DNA from: Larix kaempferi
Lineage: Eukaryota > Streptophyta > Pinopsida > Pinales > Pinaceae
NCBI GenBank assembly: GCA_027924585.1
Contig: BSBM01001445.1
Location: 620,001-684,000, forward strand
DNA: 64,000 bases
Reading direction: 5' to 3'
Shown: one piece after another, positions 1 through 10,425 of the stretch
Layout of the letters: each line of letters opens with the position of its first letter
Position numbering within the stretch: position 1 is the stretch's first letter
Position numbers and translations under genes: made by a program
The notes under the pieces: generated by a model
Told to the model about the DNA's origin: nothing
The model's input: only the letters and a program-made list of their open reading frames with translations
Database searches by the model: none

Positions 1-2
1 AA

Positions 3-1200
3 GAGATTCACAGAAAAATTCAAGATTTAATCAACAAAGGTCATATCCAACCTAGCTCCTCTCCTTGTGGAAGTCCAGTCATCCTCGTTCTAAAGAAAGA
101 CGGGACTTGGCGCATGTGCATCAACTATCGGGCCCTTAACAAAATTTTGGTAAATAATAGATACCCTCTGTCACGGATAGACGAGCTCATTGACTATCTA
201 AAAGGTTCTAAATTCTTTACTAAGCTCAACCTCAAGTCGGGATATCATTAGATTCCAATTGAGCCCGCAGATGTATGGAAAACTGCTTTCAATACCAAGG
301 AAGGATTGTTTGAATGGTTAGTCATGCCTTTCAGATTAATCAATGCACATGCGACTTTCATGCAATATATGGATAACACTCTTCGACCTTTCATCGAAAA
401 ATGGGTCATTTTCTATCTCGAATATATATTGATTTTCAGTCGATCATGGGAAGAACATGTCGGACAACTTCGACACTCTCCAACAACATCGACTCTACTT
501 GAACATGGACAAATGTTCCTTTGAGATGAACAATGTAAAATATTTGGGGTTTGTAATCAACTTTGCAGGCATTCATGTCGATCTAGAAAAAGTACAGATC
601 CTCAAAGATTGGCCCATTCCTCAAAGCGTTCATGAACTAAGAAGTTTTCATGGTTTGGAAAATTTTTATCGACAATTCATACTCGGCTTCAGTCACATAG
701 CCTGGCCTTTGAATCAGTTGACCAAGGGAAATGGGAAAACTGTCTTCAAATGGACATCGACACAACAAGTAACTTTCGAACAGCTCAAACACAAGATTTG
801 TACTGCACCAATACTTGTGTTACCTTATTTGCATCAGCCCTTTGAGATTGAGGCAGATGCATCAGACTATGCGTTGGGCACAGTGATCACTCAGTTTGGT
901 GACCCAGTTTCTTTTAATTCCAAATCTTTTAACTACACTGTTAAAAGATATTCGATGCATGAAAAAGTACTATATGCCATTATGAAAGATATTAAGAAAT
1001 AGAGAAATTATATCCTTGGAAAGGAGATGGTCATTCTCATTGACCACAAGCCTTTACAGTTCTCTCTGTCCCAGTCAAAGTTACAAACAACTCGACAACT
1101 CAAGTAGATTAATTACCTGCAACAATTTCTGTTGGTAATTAAGTATCGAAAAGGTAAAGCCAATGCCTCCGTTGATTGTCTAAGTCGACCACCCATTACT
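3..1200 (+). pseudogene. pol: Reverse transcriptase and RNase H of element N (broken)
   Basis: This would copy element RNA into cDNA. Frame 3 opens at position 3 with RT text (KKDGTWRMCINYRALNK, then FTKLNLKSGYH). A TAG at 249-251 stands where gypsy RTs have Gln. The active site reads YLEYILIFS instead of the usual YxDD type, so the catalytic pair is gone. A frameshift near 457-480 moves coding to frame 1, where it continues as KCSFEMNNVKYLGFVI and the RNase H start FEIEADASDYALGTVI. More stops lie at 1000-1002 and near 1108. The domain ends at KYRKGKANASVDCLSRPP near 1190. Assignment to gypsy RT-RNase H is firm; function is clearly lost. Confidence 0.88.
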
Positions 1201-1379
1201 CTCCTTCTTACGGTGATGAGTATGCAGGGTTATGACACCACCACTTGGCCTCAATTGTATCAGGAAGACAATGAATTTTCATTAGTCTATCGACAACTTC
1301 AGACCGACAAGTCGTCGACTTCCGACTATTTCCTGAAAGACACCTTGCTATACAAGCTTGGACATTTTGTGTACCGACA

Positions 1380-2470
1380 ACAACTCATTTGGGATGCGCA
1401 CTATAGCAAGACTGCAAGACACTTTGGAGTAACAAAGACCCTTGATATTCTCCAGAAGTATTTCTTTTGGCTTTCACTTAAAACTGACGTCAACAAGTAC
1501 ATTCGATCATGTGTGGTTTGTGCCATTGCTAAACCGCCTAATCGACAACAGGGATTGTACACACATTTTCCAGTTCCTAGTCGACCATGGGATTCTATTT
1601 CATGGGATATCCTACTACCAAACATCAGCATGACGCGATCTTAGTAGTAGTCGATAGATTTTCCCAGATGGCCATTCTCATTCCATGCAAGAAGACTACG
1701 ACAACGCAGCAGACCGGTCCGCTCTTCTTTGAACATGTCTGGAAACATTATGGTTTACTGACAACCATTATCTCCGACAGAGATGCCATATTTATCAGCA
1801 TCTTTTGGAAGATCCTCTAGCAACAACTCGATACAAGAATCTACTTTTCGACAACTTTCCATCCTTAGAAATACAAACAAAAGGAAGTTGTGAATCACTT
1901 GGTAGTACAACTGATTTGCATGTACAACCACAAGCATCGACAAACATGGGATGAAATTCTTCCATATATACAACACAACTTATACAATCATGCTCAGCAC
2001 AACTCTACGGGAAAGAGTCCATTTGAGATCTGTTATGGATTTCAACCCTTAGCGCTTATTGAATTGATTAGTTCCTCGACATAGTCGAATGATACTGACT
2101 ATAACCGACAAGAAGTTGACAAAGCATTGAAGTTTCTAGATCAAATTTGCGACATCCAGAGACAAGCACAGGAAATGTTGCAACAAGCTAATGCGAAAGC
2201 TAAGGCCCATCACGATAAGCATCGTATCCCTCATTCATTTCAAATTGGGGGTCAAGTCTGGTTTCATCTCAAGAAGGAATGCTTCGCTGGTCCATATAAG
2301 AAGTTGAAGCCTCTGTGATATGGTCCGTACAGTATCCTTGAACAGATTGGAGAAAATGCTTTCCAGCTCGACATTCCTTCATGCCTGGGTCTTCATCCAG
2401 TATTTAATGTGGATCTACTTCGACCATACCATCCACCACTATTGGAACATAACGAATTACCGACAACAGA
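1380..2470 (+). pseudogene. pol: Integrase of element N (broken)
   Basis: The zinc-binding part is visible near 1400-1530, with CVVCAIAKPPNRQQG at its end. The catalytic core follows after a frame change near 1590: first Asp in AILVVVDRFSQMA, second in IISDRDAIF, and the glutamate region near 1880 (QKEVVN). A stop at 1818-1820 and another frame change cut the core. The C-terminal part continues as VWFHLKKE and, from about 2310, as YGPYSILEQIGENAFQLDI followed by LGLHPVFNVDLLRPYHPP, which is the typical gypsy integrase tail. Stops and shifts make it non-functional. Confidence 0.82.
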
Positions 2471-2680
2471 ACCCGAAGACATCCATCCATATGTTCAGGA
2501 GCCTCTTCCTTGCAACACCATTGTGGGATGATGAGTACGCCATACAAGGACTAACACAATTCCCTTGTTTTAGGTGGCTAAAGCTGGATAGATCCCAACA
2601 CAAGGAAAATGGTACTGCTACTGAAATGACCGACAAGTTTCCTCATCTGCATGAGCAAACAATGGGGACCATTGTTTCTT

Positions 2681-2693
2681 AAGGAAGGAGGTA
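2681..2693 (+). other. Polypurine tract of element N
   Basis: A purine run (AAGGAAGGAGG) ends just before the proposed LTR start TGATCC. It lies right after the pol tail, as expected for the plus-strand primer of reverse transcription. Confidence 0.65.
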
Positions 2694-3197
2694 TGATCCA
2701 CCCAGCAGTTGGAATTATTGTCGGATGCCAACATCGAATTCAACAAGTTCAACAACTTCGACTTCGACAAGTTAAGCAACATCGACTTCGACCAGTTCAG
2801 CAACTTCGACTTCGACAACTTCAACAACTTTGACAAGCACCGATGTCGATATGCATCATCGACATTGGAGATTGATGAACTACGACAGATTGTCTCTTTG
2901 TCTTCCAGTCGACCATGATGTTTGAACTTCTGAAACCGTTCTAACTTCTCTTGTAACTGAACATAACAGGTAGACACCCAAGCATTCTCAACACTCTATA
3001 TAAGCATGCAAAATATTGTAATATAGAAAGAACAAGTAATAGAGAAGAATCAAGATCAATTCATATTCCTGCATATTATCTGTGTGTGTATGTTTATGTG
3101 TGTAGTGTATTTCCTTTTTTTCTTGTTCTAATGCTTCTGCCATAACAATACCGATTCATTCAGTCAAACTGTTGTCCCTGTCGTGCACCTGGGCGCA
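2694..3197 (+). repeat. 3' LTR of element N (right edge tentative)
   Basis: The LTR starts TG directly after the polypurine tract. It opens with a run of TTCGAC-type repeats (2735-2840). A TATATAAG box at 2997-3004 fits a U3 promoter, with R/U5 downstream. The end is set at the CA at 3197 (GGGCGCA), because F-LTR homology begins at about 3206. No second LTR copy is in the window to confirm the edges. Confidence 0.5.
2735..2840 (+). repeat. TTCGAC/TTCAACAAC minisatellite in the N LTR
   Basis: About ten degenerate copies of short units built on AACTTCGACTTCGACAAC, in the upstream part of the LTR. On the - strand they read as an open KLLNLSKSKLLNWSKS-like run. I treat that as a by-product of a period divisible by three, not as a protein. 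Confidence 0.7.
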
Positions 3198-3205
3198 TAT
3201 GGATA

Positions 3206-3715
3206 AAAAACACTCATGTGGATTAATCTTCCATTACATTATTATTCAACAACATGTGTACAATATATAGATGCTCTCAAAAGACAAAATCGAGAGACTT
3301 AGAGGTGATTCAAGTAGCTCACAATAATGAGGTATTACCTAAACTAATTCCCCACTAACTGACATTAATGCTATCCAACTCATACTTGGACCTCACGAAT
3401 TGGTCAATAAAAATATGAGAGCCATGAGTGGATAACTATGAACCTATGTGTGGACCAAAGTAGTGGATTAGTGGTTTTATGAGCACTAGTTTCCATTAAT
3501 ACACCAAATAGACCAAATCAAGCATGTTGCACCCTTGGATTCCTTAAAACAGGGAAACTGTCATAATGGAATCCTAAGAACTAGGGAATGGGCACATTGT
3601 CTCCCAAAGCTAATTAAAGATGGCTCTCTTGTGTGCATATAAGGTGGATAAGGCATATCACTAGTCTAAGTAGTCAAATGTGGACAAACATGTGGTCCAA
3701 GACTCTAGACTAGGT
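3206..3715 (-). repeat. Left (3') LTR of F, first segment
   Basis: This aligns with 18997-19204 and 19736-20030 of the right LTR. It starts at AAAACACTCATG; the outer 110 bp seen in the right copy (18886-18996) are missing. It is interrupted at 3716 by element A and resumes at 11372. Confidence 0.85.
3711..3715. repeat. Target-site duplication of element A, left copy
   Basis: CTAGG directly before the 5' LTR of A. It is repeated at 11367-11371 after the 3' LTR of A. The uninterrupted F LTR reads ACTAGGCACTAATG near 20010, which gives the empty site. Confidence 0.92.
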
Positions 3716-4436
3716 GTTGGAATATTCTCACCATCATTTTTCATATTTGCATGCCTGCATTCATTTTGCATGCATCCAGTCATCATGCATGCATCTAGTC
3801 ATCATTTTTGTGGTCTCCCTAGCACCTAGAGCCTAATTTCGGCTCCCTAGAGCCTGTCTTCAGCCCCTAGTAGCCCTCCTACCTACCTGATGCGCCTTGT
3901 TTACTCACCTGCATGACATGTGCGCCTTTTCTCACCTACCAAGAGTTAACAATCATTTAGAGCATTGATTGACCAGTTATTCGATTGATTGCTTATCCTA
4001 ACTTCCTGTAGCTCCCAATTAGCTAGTTCTGGAGTGCCACTTGACCTTCTGACAGTGTCATGCACCCTCCTTGGAGTCTCCATCCCCTGATTTGTGCCTA
4101 GATGGTTCTGTTAGACTCAGTTAGACTCATTTGACTGACTATTGACCATTTATGACTGATACTACTGATTGGATGATGTCTCCAATGTTATCCAAGCTAG
4201 CCACTGAGGATGAGTTTGAATGACCTTAGCTCCATTCAAATTCTATTAACAATTATTTTATTGTATTCAGTTTTCACAGTGCCAGCTCACAACTGATGTA
4301 TGATTATACTGTTATTCTCCATTTCCTGTGTTCATGAGTGATTATTGACTACATTCTTCTCTTATTCTTTGCACTTCTTGAGTGAGTTTTATGTGAGGTT
4401 TGTTTTAGTTGTGAGATCTTCATGCATATTATCACA
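3716..4436 (+). repeat. 5' LTR of element A
   Basis: 721 bp, TG to CA, followed at once by a PBS. It matches 6593-6879 and 11137-11366. It contains short direct repeats of GCATGCATC(C/T)AGTCATCAT near its start. Confidence 0.92.
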
Positions 4437-4448
4437 TGGTATCAGAGT
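4437..4448 (+). other. Primer-binding site of element A
   Basis: TGGTATCAGAGT lies flush with the LTR end. It is one base off the usual TGGTATCAGAGC complement of initiator tRNA-Met. Confidence 0.88.
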
Positions 4449-4799
4449 TGACAGTAGCTATTCGAATTGCAGCAACAACAGTTGCAGCAGTTGCAACAAT
4501 TCCTTGAGCAATTGTCTTTCATTGAGCACCAGAAGCCTCTGAGTTTCCACAACAAATCCTGGTGCTATTGCCTTGAATTCATTGGAATAATCTAGTGAGG
4601 TCTAGACAGGTGTGAAGGACTTAGTCACATGTGCTCAGTGTCCTAAGGTAGTGTTCAATTCGAATTGCAATAGATCTTCTTTTCATAATTCTCATTGTTT
4701 TGCAGGAATCTCCCCTCTTTCAGCTTCGAATTCTGCAGTATCATGGATCTCAAGTTGAATTCTTCGATTACTTCTAATGGAAAGAAAAAAAATTTCTAT

Positions 4800-5075
4800 A
4801 GTGATTATGCACTGGTGATTCTGTACTTCTGCACTAGTGATTCTACATTGGTGATTCTACACTAGTGATTCTGCACTGGTGATTCTACACTAGTGATTCT
4901 GCACTTCTGCACTAGTGATTCTGCACTTATGCACCAGTGCTTTCTGCACCAGAAACACATATGGAGATTGAGTTCATTCCATCATTTGAATCCATCTTGC
5001 AACAGTTTTGATGTCTTCTGCAGTTGCAACAGTCTTCTGCAGTTGCAACTGTTTTCTGCAGTTACAACAATAGAT
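4800..5075 (+). repeat. Leader minisatellites in element A
   Basis: Two arrays lie between PBS and gag. At 4800-4960 a 14-20 bp unit (ACTAGTGATTCTGCAC and variants with ACTGGTGATTCT) repeats about nine times. At 5000-5075 TTCTGCAGTTGCAAC repeats about three times. Neither encodes anything I recognise. Confidence 0.75.
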
Positions 5076-5096
5076 TCAAATTGAAAAACATCTTCC

Positions 5097-5412
5097 ATGG
5101 ATTTGGAAGCAGTTCCTTCTTTCTCTTCATTCAACTATGATGACTGGAAACCAAAGATGATAGCTTACCTGAAGAGATATGGTCTTTTCAATTTGTGTAT
5201 TGGTGTTAAGAGATATTTTGCTTCCTATAAAGAGGAAGAAGACTGGCTTGATGATTGCGATAGAGCCTGAGCAACAATATGTACTGCTATGTTTTCGAAT
5301 ATGGAATACCTCATTGATCCTACATAACATCCAAGTGATAATTGGACAAGATTGAATAGTTTATTTGGAAAGAAGGAAGAGGGTGATGTCCATTTGGAGA
5401 ACAAGCCCAACA
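5097..5412 (+). pseudogene. gag: Gag-like N-terminal domain of element A (broken)
   Basis: ATG at 5097. The frame encodes a copia-type Gag N-terminus: SSFNYDDWKPKMIAYLKRYG at residues 10-29, then EEDWLDDCDRA and NMEYLIDPT. This FNY..W...M..YL pattern is typical of the Gag domain of plant copia and TR-GAG elements, which forms the particle. Stops at 5268-5270 and 5325-5327 break it. Near 5394-5452 a 21-base repeat (offset 38) shifts the frame into the downstream open frame. The - strand gag of F shares the same layout, including DCDRA. Confidence 0.82.
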
Positions 5413-5431
5413 GTACTGCCATGATGTCCTG

Positions 5432-6316
5432 TTGGAGAACAAGCCCAACAGTGCTCTCTCTATTCATGATTCGCCCTCCATCATCTCCCATGATGAAGTT
5501 GTTCAAGATAAAGTCGAAATACAAGACATGGTTTCATTTGATCCATATTCTGATTCGAATTCTGAGCAAAATATGTTAGTTACTACTCTAGAAGTTGAAG
5601 ATACTTTCACAATCTCTACTTCTCATGATTCTGCTGATGTGAAAGATGATGACCTACTAATTATTTTGGAGGTAAAATCAGATTTGGGAGGAAATGCATT
5701 CGACCTCCTTGATCAAATGCTTCCTTTGGACTCCTATTTGGTCATTGGCACATGTTTTCAGAGTTTCACCAAAGATGGAAGACTCTATCATTCGATTGGG
5801 TTCATGACTCATGCACTTTTTTGTGATTTTGATTTTGATCTCACCCCTACTGGTTCAAAGGAGATCATGAGAAACCATCTTCCAATTGTTGGATCTGATT
5901 TGAAGTCCAAGATACCATCATCATGTCATAGTTCCTTTGGTTATGATCTCACCTATGTTGGTTCAAAGGAGATATCAAATAACTATCTACACATTCATGG
6001 ATCTGATTCTACCTTGGTTGGTTCAAATCACATGGTCCATAATGATATTCATATCATGTTTTTGGAGCATGATCCACTTCTTCCCAAGAGGAAGATAACT
6101 CTTTTTGAAAGAATGTTAGATCCAGATCCACAAGAACCTGAAGATCTAGCAACTGATTCAGAACATGAGCGAATGGGAGATCCAGTTCCACAAGAACCTG
6201 ATGATCTCTCAACTGATGATCCTCCTCTTTCGAGATGGGCAACCACTACTCTCAGATCTGTTGGAGATCTTGTTGGTGATCCAACTGATCGATGGAGAAC
6301 CAGATCAGATTATTAG
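5432..6316 (+). CDS. Open frame of 294 codons, likely C-terminal part of the A Gag; function unknown
   Basis: It follows the gag-like domain and is brought out of frame by the 38-bp offset duplication, so it was probably its continuation. The ATG at 5432 lies inside the repeat and may not be a true start. The protein is acidic and Ser/Asp-rich, with no membrane segment or zinc knuckle. It has an internal repeat of about 35-40 residues (three copies, residues roughly 130-210) centred on GSKEI...N..IHGSD, and a second two-copy motif DP(D/V)PQEP(E/D)DL near residues 230-260. I do not recognise a family. It could be a degenerate Gag tail or captured sequence. Confidence 0.5.
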   Translation: MENKPNSALSIHDSPSIISHDEVVQDKVEIQDMVSFDPYSDSNSEQNMLVTTLEVEDTFTISTSHDSADVKDDDLLIILEVKSDLGGNAFDLLDQMLPLDSYLVIGTCFQSFTKDGRLYHSIGFMTHALFCDFDFDLTPTGSKEIMRNHLPIVGSDLKSKIPSSCHSSFGYDLTYVGSKEISNNYLHIHGSDSTLVGSNHMVHNDIHIMFLEHDPLLPKRKITLFERMLDPDPQEPEDLATDSEHERMGDPVPQEPDDLSTDDPPLSRWATTTLRSVGDLVGDPTDRWRTRSDY

Positions 6317-6579
6317 AATGGAAGGTTTCATCGTTTTCACATTATTGATCCATTTTAGATCGATCGATCCTTCTTTGGAAAAGAAGGACACTTGCCTCCT
6401 TCTGGGGTGAGTGATGATATGCTACATTAGCATCCTTCAGTCTATTTTGAGGGAGGGATTTCTTCCCACTGGGTTTTCCCTCTTTCCTCACTTAGTTTAT
6501 TTAGATTGATTGTACGTGGTGACCTTTGGTCTCAGTTACCAGGGCCCTACTTTACCATTTCAGTTACTACTTCATGTTT

Positions 6580-6592
6580 AGATTGCAGGGGG
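6580..6592 (+). other. Polypurine tract of element A (weak)
   Basis: GATTGCAGGGGG lies directly before the 3' LTR start. The run is short; a longer purine stretch (GAGGGAGGG) lies near 6449-6458. Confidence 0.5.
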
Positions 6593-6879
6593 TGTTGGAA
6601 TATTCTCACCATCATTTTTCATATTTGCATGCCTGCATGCATCCAGTCATCATGCATGCATCCAATCATCATTTTGGTGGTCTCCCCAACACCTAGAGCC
6701 TAATTTAAGCTCCCTAGAGCCTGTCTTCAACCCCCAATAGTCCTCCTACCTACCTGATGCACCTTGTTTTACTCACCTGCATGACATGTGCACCTTTTCT
6801 CACCTACCAAAAGTTAACAGTCACTTAGAGCATTGATTGACCAGTTCTTCCATTGATTGCTCATCCTAACTTCCTGTAG
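6593..6879 (+). repeat. 3' LTR of element A, first segment
   Basis: It matches 3716 to about 4011 of the 5' LTR, then stops at CTTCCTGTAG where element B begins. The LTR resumes near 11137. About 195 bp of LTR are missing between the two pieces. Confidence 0.9.
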
Positions 6880-7252
6880 TGTGAAGAACCTGCAATAATT
6901 AATTAATGCAAATACACGAGATGTCAGAAATAACAACTCATAATCACTTTTATATTGATCCCAGGCCACTTCGAGGGGGAAACCTCCTTTGAGAAAGCTA
7001 TATACAATTAACTTCACGGTGCCTTCATAGGCCTCAACACACACTTATATACTAAGTCTAGGCGCCAATACTATGAGTCAAAACCATGGGCCAATACAAA
7101 CTATGGATCAACAAAACTATGGGCGACTTACAAAGCATATGCGCCAACAACAATAACACAAACTATGGATCAACAAATACTACGGGACGACTTACAAAAA
7201 ATATGCGTCCAACAACAATATACTAACAAAGTAAAGACATGGGTTCCTAACA
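6880..7252 (-). repeat. 3' LTR of element B
   Basis: 373 bp; on the - strand TGTTAGGAACCC to GGTTCTTCACA. It matches 10841-11135. Internally, ACTATGG/GGGCGACTTACAAA-like segments repeat twice near 7100-7200. Confidence 0.9.
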
Positions 7253-7265
7253 TCCCCTCTCCCTT
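7253..7265 (-). other. Polypurine tract of element B
   Basis: On the - strand the run AAGGGAGAGGGGA ends flush with the LTR start TGTTAGG. Confidence 0.85.
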
Positions 7266-7281
7266 AGAAAAAGCTTTGTCC

Positions 7282-8192
7282 TCAAATCTTTAGATGTGGA
7301 AATTGATGCAGAATCTGAAGGAGTGGGTCCCCTGTAGCATCCTCGGGTTGCATTCTGAGCCACTGGTGCCTTTTGAGTTTCAGGGAGGATTGCGTGGAAG
7401 GCTGTAGATGAAGAAGAACCATATCAATGATATGAAAAGTGCGCGCAGAATGGTGTTGATCGACTTGTTGTTTCAGTAGAATTCTTGCCATGTGAAGATT
7501 GTCCTGCAGAATGAGAAGAAGCTGATCGCGGTTTCGAAGAATTGAGTTAATTGCCTGAACTGGGGAGCTGCTGACGGTGTATGGAAGAAGAACTGGCGGT
7601 GCCTGTCCAGAGATTGCTTCATATGGTGTCCTTTTAGATGTGGTACTATACCACTGGAGCGCTTCTAGGAAATCCATAGAAATAGTTTCCAAATCTGTGT
7701 AGGGATGGGAAAGGGTTCGAGCAGCCTCGAAAGGAGTGTTGTTTCACCCTTGTTGACCTGGAAAGTATCACAGTAAACCACCATCCGTTGAATTGTCATT
7801 TTCAGTCCCTGCCAAAAGAAGTTACATTGTTCCTGGTCATACGTTTTGAGGAACCCAGAGTGCCCTGCTGATGAAGAAGCATGGAGTTCATAGAAGAGAT
7901 AGCCCCATTGAACAGATTGCAACCAATTTGGAACAAGCAGAGAAATAGCTGTAAGAGAAACTGGGTCATCAAATGTGCGAGAAGGAGCATCTGCCACCAT
8001 ATTGTCCTTACCCTTCTGGTAAGTGGTCGCATAGTCATAACCCATGAGTTGGATAACCCATTTCAGGTGTTCTGGGGAGGAGACCCGTTGTTCCAAGAAA
8101 TTTTCCAGACTCTGGAGATTAGTCTTGATGCACAAATCATTCCCCAATAGGGATGGCTGCCACTTCTGTACTGCATGAAAAATAGACATCAT
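7282..8192 (-). pseudogene. pol: RNase H end and integrase remnants of element B
   Basis: On the - strand from 8192: HLKWVIQLMGYDYATTYQKG then DNMVADAPSRTF, the end of the gypsy RNase H. Next comes the integrase zinc-binding region (AGHSGFLKTYDQEQCNFFW, RMVVYCDTFQV). The frame then breaks at about 7665. From 7692 it continues directly with the integrase tail (STTSKRTPYEAISGQAPPVL and beyond), so the DDE core is absent. In-frame stops and at least two frame changes occur. The gap arose inside B and not by an insertion, since nothing recognisable lies between the pieces. Confidence 0.8.
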
Positions 8193-8214
8193 GTCCGGTG
8201 AGATGTAGATGCGG

Positions 8215-8532
8215 CTAAATGCTTACTGGAAAGGTCTCATGAAGGCGGAAAACCCACTGGTGCAACAATGACACCTGCATATCTATCCAAGGAAGTAGTG
8301 GAGACCGTTGGCGGGTGCATCTGAAGGGAATGGAGCTGAGAAATGACACCATGTGAATTTTTCTTAAGGATATTTTCCAGGCGATGTGAATTGATGATGC
8401 GGACAGACCCTGGTTGTAAGTCCATAAATTTGTGTTGTGTCCCATTGACTGAAAACTACATCCAAAGTTCAGCAAAATACCATAATATGGGGCTAAGTGT
8501 GCGTAACCATTGAACGCCCAAAACCACATCAC
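8215..8532 (-). pseudogene. pol: Protease-RT linker remnant of element B
   Basis: This continues the gag-protease gene on the - strand with FMDLQPGSVRIINSH and HGVISQLHSLQ, text typical of the stretch between gypsy protease and RT. The expected RT palm and fingers (several hundred codons) do not follow. Instead the sequence jumps within about 100 bases to the end of RNase H. Frames 8215-8532 and 8237-8425 both carry pieces, so there is a frameshift as well. Confidence 0.7.
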
Positions 8533-9796
8533 ATTCGCCTAAGGACAAGGCAAACATGTCAGAGCGCAGGTTATAATCTTCCATAGAGATACGCACATTG
8601 TGACACTTCCCCTTGCAAGGTAAGGTGCCCCCATTGGAAACCATGACTTCAAAGTTGGAGCAAGGATGGACAAAACAATCATCCTGTTTGGCAATCCGAG
8701 GGTCAATGAAGTTATGAGTGCTACCAGAATCAATGAGTATGGTAAGAGGGAGCTGCTTGAAGTATCCCCTGACCCACATTGTTTGTGGGGTGGTGACGCC
8801 TGTTACAGCATGGAGAGAGATATTAGGTGGGTTGTCCTGAGATGGGGTGTTAACAGGCGGGTGTTGAATGTTGACCTGATCATCGACTATATCTGGGGCA
8901 TCTTCACCAAGTTCAAAGGCAGGCGGAGAATCCACATCCAAGAGATAGAGCTTTTGTTGAACACATCTATGTCCCCGAGTGAATTTCTCATCACAATTAT
9001 AAAAAAGCCCTTTTTCTCGGCGTGCCTGCATCTCTGTTTCAAACAAATGCTTGATAGGAGTTGGTCGAGGAGCAGGCGCGATGGGAGTTTGTTGGGAACC
9101 CATATTTCTGAGGGGAACAAAGGTGGGTTTAGAGCATTGTTGAGCTGCGATCTTGTCCTCTGCCAACTTAGCCAACCCTAGGACTTCCATCATTGTGTTG
9201 GGACAAAACATTTTGACCTCTGAGCGGATTTCATCCTTGAGACCACTGATAAAACAACTCTTGTAGAATTCATCAGACAATCCTTCTGTGTGATTGGCCA
9301 GTTTCTCAAATTCTGTCTGATACTCTCTCACGGTGCCAATTTGGTGAATTTTAGTGAGTGCTCCCGTGAAGTCATCAAAAGCACTAGGACCAAATCGTGG
9401 CAAAAGGAGTTGGAAAAAATATGTCCAGTTTGGCTCGGGATGAGCTTTGATGTACTAACGGTACCATTGAAGGGATTCCTATTCCAAATGAAAGGATGCA
9501 AGTGGAACTTTCTGGACATCAAAAGTATTATGCAGACTGAAATATGGTTATGCTTAGTATATCCATCCAGTCGGATCAGTACCATTGAAGCGAGGAAAAT
9601 CAAGCTTCGGCCCACAAAAATTGTTGGAAGAAGAGAACCCGGTGGCTGCAAAAGATTCTGGCTGTTGATTATTGTTCATGGCTGAATGCTGAAGATGGAG
9701 ACTGAGAAATTTTTCATCCAGATCTTGAAGTTTGGTTTGGATGGCTGCAAGTGCTTCCTCCATGGTGTGTGCTCTTGCACGGGTGACAACCATAAC
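8456..9796 (-). pseudogene. gag-pro: Gag and aspartic protease of element B (frameshifted)
   Basis: The likely start is the ATG at 9796 (MVVTRARAHTMEEAL). The first part runs to about 9554 (GPKLDFPRFNGTDPTGWIY), the N-terminus of a gypsy Gag. Frame changes follow between 9404 and 9554. From 9403 a 315-codon frame encodes the rest of Gag (HQIGTVREYQTEFEKLANHT), a zinc knuckle that has lost its first Cys (FYNCDEKFTRGHRC, residues 134-147) and a retropepsin-type protease with the active triad in ILIDSGSTHNFIDP (D225). The protease ends near VVLGVQWLRTLSPILW. Only the frame breaks make this copy defective here. Confidence 0.85.
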
Positions 9797-10235
9797 CAGG
9801 GTTTTTTTGTGTGGAATGGGTAGAAAAACACAAATAGAAGCTGATTTAGTAAAGGGAAATTTGGATTGGGGAAACAATCTGATGGGTAATTGGGGTTTGA
9901 CTAGATTTTGGACAATGTCGAAAGGATAAGAAAGCAAAAAAGGGGGATTTCAGAAGCAGGGTGATAGAATGAGAAAATTTGGCAGAGAGGGACAAATAAA
10001 CAGAATTAGAAAAGGAACTATGTGGTAAAATTTGAAGGCGATCGGGTGAAAATCGAAGAAGTTATGGCAAACCCTAAAAATAGACAAATGTGAGATTTCA
10101 AGTGTTGGGAAGTGGAATTTGGGATAGGGTCCTCAGGAATGAAATAAGAAGAATGGGATTGCAAGGGTGTCAAAGAAGTTTCAAGGGAAACAGAGTTAAA
10201 ATAAGGGAGATATGGTGGAAAAACATTTTTTTTTC

Positions 10236-10425
10236 CAGAAATGGATCTGCAACGGCGCAGAAGGGATCGGCAACAGATGGATCTGAAACGGCACCAAATG
10301 GATCGAAAACGGTTGGATCTGGAACGACTGTCAGAATAGATCTGGAATGGCTTTCAGAATGGATCTGAAATGGCTGGATATCAAATGGCTCAGAATGGAT
10401 CTGAAACAGCACGGAAGTGATCGGC
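10236..10425 (-). repeat. GGATCTGAAACGGC-type minisatellite in the B leader
   Basis: About nine degenerate copies of an 18-24 bp unit between PBS and gag. It is non-coding as far as I can see. The remaining leader (9800-10826) shows nothing else recognisable. Confidence 0.75.

Larger units (their letters stand above)
1..3197 (+). mobile_element. Element N: decayed Ty3/gypsy LTR retrotransposon, 5' part outside the window
   Basis: The order RT, RNase H, integrase, polypurine tract, LTR is that of Ty3/gypsy. Coding is + strand and enters the window already inside RT. It is interrupted by in-frame stops and frameshifts, so this copy cannot encode a working pol. Gag, protease and the 5' LTR lie upstream of position 1. 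The right boundary is uncertain: recognisable sequence of element F begins near 3206, and the proposed LTR end near 3197 rests only on a terminal CA. Lineage within gypsy was not resolved and no chromodomain was recognised. Confidence 0.85.

Noticed and set aside
8666-9181. 171-codon + strand frame in element B
   Set aside because: It is the complement of the gag-protease gene, whose zinc and protease motifs are clear on the - strand.
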